A stretch of 13,457 nt of DNA. It comes from DATCSE01 sp036568605. Lineage in GTDB: Bacteria; Pseudomonadota; Gammaproteobacteria; Burkholderiales; Burkholderiaceae_C. The position numbers and the translations under genes were made by a program. Within the stretch, counting starts at the first letter, position 1; every line of letters starts with the position of its first letter. The stretch is from the NCBI GenBank assembly GCA_036568605.1, contig DATCSE010000326.1:1-13457 (forward strand), in the 5' to 3' direction. Below are positions 5,412 through 12,184 of the stretch, piece after piece. The notes below the pieces were generated by a model that was not told where the DNA came from, made no database searches, and worked only from the letters and a program-made list of their open reading frames with translations.

Positions 5412-6725
5412 ATGAAAGCCACTGCCCCCGTCAAGGAGATGATCGATGTCGATGCGCTGCGCATCGGCATGTTCGTGCATCTGGACGTCGGCTGGATGTC
5501 GCATCCGTTCCCGCTCAGCAGCTTCCGGATCTCGTCGGCCGACCAGGTTGCGACGATCCGCTCGCTGGGCCTGCAGCGCGTGCGCTGGAGCCCGCAGCAA
5601 AGCGATATGACGGGCGTGCCCGAGGCCCGGGTGCGCGAGTTCGCGGCCTCGGCCGCGGCGCCGCTGCTCGACCTGCTGCCCGGCCAGACGCTCGCGCCCA
5701 CGATTGCCGTCGATGCCGAGGCCGTCGCCCGCTCCGAGCACCGCCGCCTGCTGGCCGAGCAGCGCGCCGCGCTGGCGCTGTGCGAGCGCCAGTTCGCCGA
5801 GGCGGCGCACGAGTGCAAGCAGATCACCGAGATGGTCGTGCTGAAGCCGCAGCAGGCGCGCGCCAACGCCGAGGCGCTGGCCGGCGCGCTGGCCGCGAAG
5901 ATGCTGGCGGCCGACGAGCTGTGCATCCGCCTGCTCAGCGATGCGGCCGGCGACAAGGCTTCGGCCCATGCGCTGAACGTCGCGATCGTCTCGATGCTGA
6001 TGGCGCGCAGCTTCGGTCTGTCCGATGCCGAGATGATGGACCTGGGCGTCGGCGCGATCCTGCACGACATCGGCAAGCTCGAGGTGCCGGACCGGCTGCG
6101 CCACCGCGAAGACCATTTCACGCCGGCCGAGCAGCGTGCGTACGAGGAGCATGTCGCGCACGGCGTCGCGACCGCGCGGCGCATGGGCCTGTCGGCCGGC
6201 GCGACGCTGGTGATCGCGCAGCACCACGAGCAGGCCGACGGCAGCGGCTTCCCGCTGCGCCTGAACAGCGACCGCATGACCGCCGCGGCGCGCATCGTCT
6301 CGATCGTCAACCGCTACGACAACCTCTGCAACCCGAACCTGAGCGCGAAGGCGCTGACGCCGCACGAGTCGCTGTCGCTGCTGTTCGCCCAGGGCAAGAC
6401 CAAGTTCGACACCGCGATCCTCGGCGCGTTCATCAAGATGATGGGCGTGTACCCGCCGGGCTCCGCGGTGCAGCTGACCGATGACCGCTATGCGGTGGTG
6501 GTCGGCGTGAACTCGAGCCGGCCGCTGAAGCCGCGCGTGATGGTGCACGAGGCCAAGGTGCCGCGCGACGAAGCGCTGATCCTCGACCTCGAGAGCGTGC
6601 CGGGCCTGGGCATCCGGCGCAGCCTGCGGCCGCAGCAGCTGCCCCCGGAATCGCTCGACTACCTCGCGCCGCGTCCGCGCGTGGCGTACTTCTTCGAACC
6701 GGTCCAGGTCGGGGAGCCCGACTGA
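5412..6725 (+). CDS. DUF3391 + HD-GYP domain cyclic-di-GMP phosphodiesterase
   Basis: This cytoplasmic protein of 437 residues has an N-terminal DUF3391 (about 9-140; opens IDVDALRIGMFVHLDVGW) and an HD-GYP domain (about 165-345). HD-GYP enzymes hydrolyse cyclic-di-GMP to pGpG or GMP using two or three metal ions. Visible ligands are H186, H218-D219 with K222 (LHDIGK), H247, and H271-H272-E273. The signature reads DGSGFP (276-281), so the GYP is GFP. The Asp expected about 28 residues after the HH pair is N300 (VNRYDN). Activity is likely but not certain given these two changes. About 90 C-terminal residues follow the domain. The start is ATG 5412; it has no clear Shine-Dalgarno, and the next ATG (5439) has AAGGAG directly abutting it, too close to work. 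A FliA-type promoter lies upstream. The stop overlaps the next gene's start by one base. Confidence 0.92.
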   Translation: MKATAPVKEMIDVDALRIGMFVHLDVGWMSHPFPLSSFRISSADQVATIRSLGLQRVRWSPQQSDMTGVPEARVREFAASAAAPLLDLLPGQTLAPTIAVDAEAVARSEHRRLLAEQRAALALCERQFAEAAHECKQITEMVVLKPQQARANAEALAGALAAKMLAADELCIRLLSDAAGDKASAHALNVAIVSMLMARSFGLSDAEMMDLGVGAILHDIGKLEVPDRLRHREDHFTPAEQRAYEEHVAHGVATARRMGLSAGATLVIAQHHEQADGSGFPLRLNSDRMTAAARIVSIVNRYDNLCNPNLSAKALTPHESLSLLFAQGKTKFDTAILGAFIKMMGVYPPGSAVQLTDDRYAVVVGVNSSRPLKPRVMVHEAKVPRDEALILDLESVPGLGIRRSLRPQQLPPESLDYLAPRPRVAYFFEPVQVGEPD

Positions 6726-8935
6726 TGAAACCGCAGGACCGCGCGCCGGGCACGACGACCACGTTGCCGCCCGCCACGCTGGCGGCGTGGCGCGCCTTCG
6801 CCGACATCATGCTGCACGCCGCCTGGCTGGTGCGGGCGGCGCCGGTGCCGCGCATCGTCGCGGTGAACGGCGCGGCCGCGGCGCTGGCTCGCGTCCAGCC
6901 TTCGGCGCTGGCCGGCCATGCGGTGCTGGACCTGCTGGCGTCACCCGAAGACGATGCGTTCTGGCGCGAAGCGGCCGACGCGGCCGGGCACGAGCGCGCG
7001 CTCGAGATCGAATCCGACACCTTGCTGCGCCGCCTCGACGGCAGCATCGTTCCGGTGCGGCGCCGGGTGCGCGCGTTGCATCTCGGCGCGGCCGGCGGCG
7101 GTGATGCCGATGCCGCGGCGCTGTACGTCGTCGCGCTGCACGACCGCAGCGCGCAGCTGCAGGCCGAACGTGCGCTGGAGCTGAGCCTGACCGACCTGCG
7201 CTCGACGCTGGACTCCACGCACGACGGCATCCTCGTGACCGACCTCGCCGGGCGCATCCGCAATTTCAACCGGCGTTTCGCGGCGCTCTGGGCGATGCCC
7301 GAGGAGCTGCTGGTGCGCGGCCAGGACGATGCCGTGTTCGAGTGGATGCGGCGCGGCGTGGCCGATGCCGGCGCGTACATGCGCCGCCTCGCCGCGATCG
7401 AGGCCGGCGCCAACTCGCGCGCAGTCGACGTCCTGCGGCTGCGCTCGGGCAAGGTGTTCGAGCGCGTCGTGACGCCGCAGTTCAACCAGGGCCAGCCCGT
7501 CGGACGGGTCCATGCGTTTCGCGACGTGACCGAGAAGCTCGAGGCGCACGAGCGCATCCAGCTGCTGTCGTACACCGATGCGCTGACCGGGCTGCCGAAC
7601 CGGCAGCTGCTCGCCGACCGGATCGAGGTCGCGCTCGCGACCGCGCGGCGCGACGGCTCGCCGTTCGCGTTCCTGCTGCTGAACCTGGACCGCTTCGGCC
7701 AGATCATCGAAGCGTTCGGGCACGGCGTGGCCGATCGCGTCCTGGTCGACGTGGCCGAGCGCATCAAGGGCTGCGTGCGCCAGATCGACACGGTTGCGCG
7801 GCTGGGGGCCGACGAGTTCGTGATCGTCGTGCAGCAGGTCGACGAGCGCGGCGCCGAAGCCGCCGCGCTGCGCGTGATCGAGGCGCTGAAGCAGCCGTTC
7901 GTGCAGAGCGATGCGAAGGGCGACATGCGCTTCACGGTGACGGTCAGCATCGGCATTGCGATGCACCCGGGCGACGCCGCCGATCTCGACGAGCTGGAGC
8001 GCCGCGCCAGCGCCGCGATGCGCGAGGTCAAGGGCGCGGGGCGTGCCGGCTTCCGCTTCTTCCAGCGTTCGCGGCCCGCGCTGCAAGGCGATGCGCCACT
8101 GCGCTCGCGCATGAAGCTGGACCATGCGATGCGCCAGGCGCTCGCGCAGGGCCGCATGCGGGTGCACTACCAGCCGCAGGTCGAGCTGCTCGGCGAGGCC
8201 GCCGGCCGCACGATAGGCGCCGAGGCGCTGATCCGCTGGCACGACCCCGAGCTCGGCGAGATCTCGCCGGGCGAGTTCATCCCGATCGCCGAGGAGAGCG
8301 GCTTCATCGTCGCGATCGACGACTGGGTCCTGCACCAGGCCGTGCAGCAGGCGGCCGCGTGGCATGCGGCCGGGTCGGCGCTCGTGATGTCGGTCAATGT
8401 CTCGGCGCTGCAGTTCCAGCAGCCGGGTTTCGTCGATCGCGTGGCTGCGGTGCTGCGCCAGCACGGGCTGCCGCCGTCTCTGCTCGAGCTCGAGCTGACC
8501 GAATCGATCCTGATCCAGGATGCGCAGGAGGCGATGCTGCGGCTGCAGGCGCTGGCGCAGCTGGGCGTCAAGCTCGCGATCGACGACTTCGGCACCGGCT
8601 ACTCCAGCCTCGCCTACCTGAAGCGCTTCCCGATCGGCCGGTTGAAGATCGACCGCAGCTTCGTCGCCGGGCTGCCCGACGAGGAGAGCGATGCGGCGAT
8701 CGTGCAAGCCATCATCAGCATGGCGCGCGCACTGCACCTGAGGGTGGTGGCCGAAGGGGTCGAAAGCCACGCGCAGTGCCGATTCCTGCAACGCAGCGGC
8801 TGCGACCAGGCCCAGGGTTATCTGTTCGCGCCGGCGCTCGATGCGGCGGCGTTCGAGCGACACCTGCGCCACGAGAGCGTCGCGAACGCGGCGACCGGTC
8901 CGGCCGAAACAGAACCGGCGCCACTCGCCGGTTGA
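6725..8935 (+). CDS. PAS-PAS-GGDEF-EAL protein, probable cyclic-di-GMP phosphodiesterase
   Basis: This 736-residue signalling protein has no membrane segment. Domains in order: a weak PAS-like region (about 20-140), a clearer PAS (about 155-270; STHDGILVTDLAGRIRNFN), GGDEF (about 280-445; TDALTGLPNRQLL) and EAL (about 455-715). The GGDEF signature is G361-A-D-E-F, and LDRFGQIIEAFGH has Ile where a guanine-binding Asn is expected, so synthesis is probably lost. The EAL domain looks complete: E500-A-L, N558 (SVNVSALQF), E590 and E593 (ELTES), D620-D621-FGTGYSSL, K641 (LKIDRSF), E677 (VAEGVE) and QGYLF. It should cleave cyclic-di-GMP to pGpG, with PAS sensing and possibly GTP binding by the dead GGDEF as inputs. 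Its ATG shares one base with the preceding TGA, so it is translationally coupled to the HD-GYP gene. Confidence 0.93.
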   Translation: MKPQDRAPGTTTTLPPATLAAWRAFADIMLHAAWLVRAAPVPRIVAVNGAAAALARVQPSALAGHAVLDLLASPEDDAFWREAADAAGHERALEIESDTLLRRLDGSIVPVRRRVRALHLGAAGGGDADAAALYVVALHDRSAQLQAERALELSLTDLRSTLDSTHDGILVTDLAGRIRNFNRRFAALWAMPEELLVRGQDDAVFEWMRRGVADAGAYMRRLAAIEAGANSRAVDVLRLRSGKVFERVVTPQFNQGQPVGRVHAFRDVTEKLEAHERIQLLSYTDALTGLPNRQLLADRIEVALATARRDGSPFAFLLLNLDRFGQIIEAFGHGVADRVLVDVAERIKGCVRQIDTVARLGADEFVIVVQQVDERGAEAAALRVIEALKQPFVQSDAKGDMRFTVTVSIGIAMHPGDAADLDELERRASAAMREVKGAGRAGFRFFQRSRPALQGDAPLRSRMKLDHAMRQALAQGRMRVHYQPQVELLGEAAGRTIGAEALIRWHDPELGEISPGEFIPIAEESGFIVAIDDWVLHQAVQQAAAWHAAGSALVMSVNVSALQFQQPGFVDRVAAVLRQHGLPPSLLELELTESILIQDAQEAMLRLQALAQLGVKLAIDDFGTGYSSLAYLKRFPIGRLKIDRSFVAGLPDEESDAAIVQAIISMARALHLRVVAEGVESHAQCRFLQRSGCDQAQGYLFAPALDAAAFERHLRHESVANAATGPAETEPAPLAG

Positions 8936-8979
8936 CACCCGCGCAACCCGCGGGTCCGCACGGTCGCGCGCGGCCTTGC

Positions 8980-9001
8980 CGGCACGAATGAGCCGTTTTT
9001 T
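8980..9001 (+). terminator. Possible weak intrinsic terminator after the GGDEF-EAL gene
   Basis: CGGC (8980-8983) and GCCG (8992-8995) can pair around an 8-base loop and are followed by six T (8996-9001). The T-run is unusual in this GC-rich window, but the stem is only 4 bp. It lies in the 96-bp gap before the cfa gene. The same T-rich stretch could instead belong to the cfa promoter, for which I found no convincing -10/-35 pair. A perfect 10-base palindrome, ACCCGCGGGT, lies at 8946-8955. Confidence 0.35.
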
Positions 9002-9031
9002 GTACAGTCCGGCAACCGGAGGAACGCCTTC

Positions 9032-10288
9032 ATGTCGGTCATCGATGCATTGCTGGAACGCAAACTGGCCAATCTGACCCTGCCGCTCGCACTGGTGCTG
9101 CCCGACGGGCATCGCGTCGGCCCCACGGACGCCGCGGTGACGTTGCGCTTGAAGGACCTGGGGACGCTGGTCCACATCAGCAGCGGCGAGATCGGCAAGG
9201 TCGCGGAGGACTACGTCGAAGGGCGGCTCGACTTCAGCGGCAGCGTGCGCGACCTGATGACCATCGCGACGCAGATGATCGACCGCGACCCGACCCACAC
9301 CGGCGCGAGCAAGTCGGCGCTGAGCTGGTGGCAGGAGATCCGCCAGAACGCCCGCTCGCGTCGCAGCCACCATCTGCAGGCCGATGCGCAGCAGATCCAG
9401 TTCCACTACGACGTCTCCGACGAGTTCTATGCGCTGTGGCTGGACCCGCGCCGGCTCTACTCATGCGCGTACTTCCGCGACGCGGACATGACGCTCGCGC
9501 AAGCGCAGGAAGCCAAGCTCGATCACATCTGCCGGAAGCTGATGCTCAGGAGCGGCGAGCGGTTCCTCGACGTCGGCGCCGGCTGGGGCGGCCTGCTGCT
9601 GTGGGCCGCCGAGCACTACGGCGTGGAGGCGCACGGCATCACGCTGAGCAAGAACCAGCATGCGCACGTGAACAAGCTGATCGAGGAGCGCGGCCTCTCC
9701 GGCCGCGTGACGATGGAGCTGCGCGACTATCGCGAGCTGCCGGAGGACCAGCCGTTCGACAAGATCGCCTCGGTAGGCATGTTCGAGCATGTGGGCCGTG
9801 CGTACCTGCCCGAATACTTCGCGAAGCTGCGCCGGCTGCTCGCGCCCGGCGGCCTCTTGATGAACCATGGCATCACCGCAGGCGGCACGCGCAACCACCA
9901 GCTCGGTGCCGGCATCGGCGACTTCATGGAGCGCTACATCTTCCCGGGCGGCGAGCTGCTGCACGTCTCGAAGGTCACCGAGGTGATGGCCGAGGCGGCG
10001 CTCGAGCCGCTGGACCTCGAGAACCTGCGCCCGCACTACGCGAAGACGTTGTGGGCCTGGAGCGATGCGCTCGAGGCGCAACTGCCGCAGGCGCGCGACC
10101 TGACGCGCGACAGCGTCGTGCGCGCGTACCGCCTGTACCTCGCCGGCAGTGCGATGGGCTTCGAGCAAGGTTGGTTGCAACTGTTCCAGATGCTCGCGTC
10201 GCGGCCCAGCGGCGACGTTTCCGACGGGCCGCTGCGCGGCGCACAATCGGTATATCCGTTCAACCGCGGGTACATGTACGACCGCTGA
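9032..10288 (+). CDS. cfa: Cyclopropane-fatty-acyl-phospholipid synthase family methyltransferase
   Basis: This is a 418-residue SAM-dependent methyltransferase. Family members add a methylene bridge to the cis double bond of unsaturated acyl chains in membrane phospholipids, acting at the inner leaflet. An N-terminal lipid-binding region covers about 1-110. HYDVSDEFYALWLD (125-138) and LYSCAYF (142-148, with C145) follow. The SAM-binding loop is LDVGAGWGG (179-187), followed by GITLSKNQ, and FEHVG (E252) and NHG (H279) keep the same spacing as E239 and H266 of E. coli Cfa. YIFPGGEL (302-309) and a conserved C-terminal YPFNRGY complete the match. The start ATG has GGAGGA (9018-9023) 8 bases upstream. 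Some relatives make other modifications (mycolate, methyl-furan or 10-methyl fatty acids), so the product is assigned at family level. The next gene follows after 3 bases. Confidence 0.93.
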   Translation: MSVIDALLERKLANLTLPLALVLPDGHRVGPTDAAVTLRLKDLGTLVHISSGEIGKVAEDYVEGRLDFSGSVRDLMTIATQMIDRDPTHTGASKSALSWWQEIRQNARSRRSHHLQADAQQIQFHYDVSDEFYALWLDPRRLYSCAYFRDADMTLAQAQEAKLDHICRKLMLRSGERFLDVGAGWGGLLLWAAEHYGVEAHGITLSKNQHAHVNKLIEERGLSGRVTMELRDYRELPEDQPFDKIASVGMFEHVGRAYLPEYFAKLRRLLAPGGLLMNHGITAGGTRNHQLGAGIGDFMERYIFPGGELLHVSKVTEVMAEAALEPLDLENLRPHYAKTLWAWSDALEAQLPQARDLTRDSVVRAYRLYLAGSAMGFEQGWLQLFQMLASRPSGDVSDGPLRGAQSVYPFNRGYMYDR

Positions 10289-10291
10289 CCC

Positions 10292-10615
10292 ATGCTCTAC
10301 AAGTTCAAGTCCAAGGCCGCCGGCGATGTGATCATGCTCGGGCCGAACGGCGACGAGGTGCTGCGCATCATCGGCAAGGCACCGGCGCCCAAGGGCATCA
10401 TCGAGGTCGCGGCGATGCCGGCGGCGATCGCGGCGCTCGAGCAGGCCGTGGTCGCCGACGACGTGGCGCGCGAGCGGGCCGAACGCGAAGCCCAGGCGGA
10501 GGGCAAGAAGCTGCCGCCGGCCGAAGGCGTCACGCTGCGCCAGCGCGCGTGGCCGATGATCGAGATGATGAAGCGCGCGTCGGCCGAGAAGGCCGACATC
10601 GTATGGGGCGTCTGA
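10292..10615 (+). CDS. DUF1840 domain-containing protein
   Basis: This is a 107-residue small soluble protein. It opens MLYKFKSKAAGDVIMLGPNG and ends with VTLRQRAWPMIEM and IVWGV. These are the recognisable ends of the DUF1840 family, common in Burkholderiales and of unknown function. A short Ala/Glu-rich helical stretch (about 45-70) lies in between. It starts 3 bases after the cfa stop with no ribosome site of its own visible, so it is probably translated by coupling from the cfa message. No catalytic motif, signal peptide or membrane segment is seen. Confidence 0.88.
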   Translation: MLYKFKSKAAGDVIMLGPNGDEVLRIIGKAPAPKGIIEVAAMPAAIAALEQAVVADDVARERAEREAQAEGKKLPPAEGVTLRQRAWPMIEMMKRASAEKADIVWGV

Positions 10616-10635
10616 CTGAGATGGCCCACCCCTGT

Positions 10636-10702
10636 AGCGCCTTCGGCGCTCCCCCTCAAGGGGGCGACGCCAGCGGACCGGCAAAGCCGGATCCGCGGCG
10701 TC
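10636..10702. repeat. REP-like intergenic element with three consecutive hairpins
   Basis: Three perfect or near-perfect stems follow each other. The first is AGCGCC-TTC-GGCGCT (10636-10650) and the second CCCCC-TCAA-GGGGG (10651-10664). The third is long: GACGCC, GCGGA and CCGGC on the left (10666-10682) pair with GCCGG, TCCGC and GGCGTC on the right (10686-10702) around an AAA loop. That gives 16 base pairs with two single-A bulges (10672, 10691). The element fills most of the 157-bp gap between DUF1840 and the PEBP gene; the remainder (10703-10772) holds a direct repeat of GCTTGG and the leader of the next gene. Such elements recur in Burkholderiales intergenic regions (recalled, not tested) and may stop transcription or protect mRNA 3' ends. 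Confidence 0.65.
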
Positions 10703-10772
10703 CGCTTGGCTACGCTTGGTTCACGTGTCGAGAGTGGGAAACTGAAACGAAGAGAGTGATGAGGTTCGAGTC

Positions 10773-11411
10773 ATGAAGCTTTGGAGCGACAGCTGGATCA
10801 ACGGCGAGCGCATTCCGGTCCGCTACGCCGCCGGCAAGCCGGATGGCGCCGGCGGCGCGACGTTCTCCGACAACCTGAACCCGCATCTGGCGTGGAGCGA
10901 AGTGCCGGCCGGCACCAAATCGTTCGCGCTGATCTGCCACGACTTCGATGTGCCGAGCCGCGGCGACGACGTCAACAAGACCGATCGCGAAGTGCCGGCT
11001 GACCTGCCGCGCGTCGACTTCTTCCACTGGGTGATGTGCGACCTGCCGGCCAGCCTCGGCGAGATTCGCGAGGGCCAGTTCAGCCGCGGCTTCACCACGC
11101 GCGGCAAGAGCGGCCCGGCGGTCGCGGATCTTCCAGGCGCGCGCCACGGCCTGAACGACTACACCGGCTGGTTCGCCGGCAACGCCGAGATGGCCGGCGA
11201 CTACTTCGGCTACGACGGCCCGTTCCCGCCGTTCAACGATTCGCTGATCCACCACTACGTGTTCACCGTCTATGCGCTGAAGATCGAGCGCGCGCCGGTC
11301 GAAGGCAAGTTCACCGGTGCGCAGCTGCGCGAGGCGATCTACCCGTATGTGCTGGCCGAGGCCACGCACTCGGGCACCTACACGCTGAACAAGCGCCTGC
11401 TCGGGAAATGA
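10773..11411 (+). CDS. YbhB/YbcL family Raf-kinase-inhibitor-like (PEBP) protein
   Basis: This is a 212-residue protein of the phosphatidylethanolamine-binding protein fold. The anion-pocket motifs are present: HDFDVP (56-61), FFHWV (83-87), and GYDGPFPP (146-153) followed by HHYVFTVYAL (160-169). No signal peptide is visible, so it is probably cytoplasmic. Bacterial members have no settled function. It is slightly longer than E. coli YbhB because of an insert around 62-80. The ATG has an AGG 8 bases upstream, a modest ribosome site. Its stop TGA overlaps the ATG of the histidine phosphatase gene (ATGA at 11408-11411), making it the first gene of a three-gene coupled unit. Confidence 0.9.
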   Translation: MKLWSDSWINGERIPVRYAAGKPDGAGGATFSDNLNPHLAWSEVPAGTKSFALICHDFDVPSRGDDVNKTDREVPADLPRVDFFHWVMCDLPASLGEIREGQFSRGFTTRGKSGPAVADLPGARHGLNDYTGWFAGNAEMAGDYFGYDGPFPPFNDSLIHHYVFTVYALKIERAPVEGKFTGAQLREAIYPYVLAEATHSGTYTLNKRLLGK

Positions 11412-12184
11412 CGGCCCCCCGCCCGATGGGTACATCGGACGACCCCCCAGGGGAGTGCGGGCCGGCTTGGGAGCGGCCCGGCGCTCGGCCCGCAGCGGGC
11501 GATGAGCATGCACTGGCGACTCGCGTGCTCGCGGTGCGCCATGGCGAGACCGACTGGAACGTCGAGAACCGCATCCAGGGTCAGCTCGACGTGCCGCTGA
11601 ACGATGTCGGCCGCTGGCAGGCGCACCGGCTCGCGCTGGCGATGGCCGAGGAGTCGGTCGATGCGATCTATGCGAGCGACCTGCTGCGCACCGTGCAGAC
11701 CGCGACACCGACGTCGCGCGGCTGCGGCGTCGACGTGGTGACCGACACCGGTTTGCGCGAACGCGGCTTCGGCGTGTTCGAGGGCCTGACCTTCACCGAG
11801 ATCGAGCAGCGCTGGCCCGAGCAGAGCGCACGCTGGCGGCGCCGCGACCCGAGCTTCGGCGCCGAGGGCGGCGAGACGCTGGGCGACTTCTATGCGCGCA
11901 GCGTCGACGCCGCGACCCGGCTCGCCGCCGCGCATGCCGGCCAGACCATCGTGCTGGTCACGCACGGCGGCGTGCTCGACTGCCTGTACCGCGCGGCCTC
12001 GCGCGTGCCGCTCGATGCGCCGCGCTCGTGGCAGATCGGCAATGCGAGCATCAACCGGCTGCTGTACACGCCGCAGGGCTTCACGCTGGTCGGCTGGGCC
12101 GACGACTACCACCTCGACGATGCATCGCTGGACGAAACCGGCGACGGCACGCCGCCGGCCCTGCTGCGCGAAGGGGCCGCCTGA
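11408..12184 (+). CDS. Histidine phosphatase family protein (phosphoglycerate mutase-like)
   Basis: This 258-residue phosphatase works through a phospho-histidine. Catalytic residues are in order: R44-H45-G-E-T (nucleophile H45), R94 (YASDLLRTVQTA), E118 (LRERGFGVFEG) and H186 (VLVTHGGVLD). The substrate is unknown; GpmB/CobC-like enzymes act on small phosphoesters. Relatives usually have RHG within the first 10 or so residues, whereas here about 40 precede it. That extension (rich in P, G, A, R) is encoded by hairpin-forming DNA at 11423-11493. Start ATG 11408 is chosen for the ATGA overlap with the preceding gene; ATG 11426 or GTG 11525 are alternatives, and the GTG would give a family-normal N-terminus (MLAVRHGET). 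The stop overlaps the next gene's ATG by one base. Confidence 0.85.
   Translation: MTAPRPMGTSDDPPGECGPAWERPGARPAAGDEHALATRVLAVRHGETDWNVENRIQGQLDVPLNDVGRWQAHRLALAMAEESVDAIYASDLLRTVQTATPTSRGCGVDVVTDTGLRERGFGVFEGLTFTEIEQRWPEQSARWRRRDPSFGAEGGETLGDFYARSVDAATRLAAAHAGQTIVLVTHGGVLDCLYRAASRVPLDAPRSWQIGNASINRLLYTPQGFTLVGWADDYHLDDASLDETGDGTPPALLREGAA
11423..11493. repeat. Hairpin-rich, REP-like block inside the 5' end of the phosphatase gene
   Basis: CCGATG-GGTA-CATCGG (11423-11438) is a perfect 6-bp stem. CCCC/GGGG lies at 11443-11453. GCGGGCCG (11457-11464) pairs perfectly with CGGCCCGC (11486-11493), and alternatively CGGGCCG with CGGCCCG (11474-11480). This order of a C-run/G-run stem followed by CCGGC-type stems resembles the intergenic element at 10636-10702 in architecture, not in exact sequence. 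It looks like intergenic repeat DNA that happens to be open in the phosphatase frame. Confidence 0.45.

Noticed and set aside
3774..6548. Very long open frame on the minus strand (about 924 codons) spanning the MFS and HD-GYP genes
   Set aside because: It is an antisense shadow of GC-rich coding sequence: His/Arg/Gln-rich composition, no recognisable motif, and it crosses genes with clear domains on the proper frames.
8932..8937. Perfect TTGACA as a -35 box for cfa
   Set aside because: It overlaps the stop of the preceding gene by chance, and no -10-like sequence lies 16-18 bases downstream (the bases there are TCCGCA and neighbours).
6941..9406. Long minus-strand open frame (about 821 codons) opposite the GGDEF-EAL and cfa genes
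   Set aside because: Low-complexity shadow composition; the + strand genes beneath it have complete catalytic motifs and good starts.
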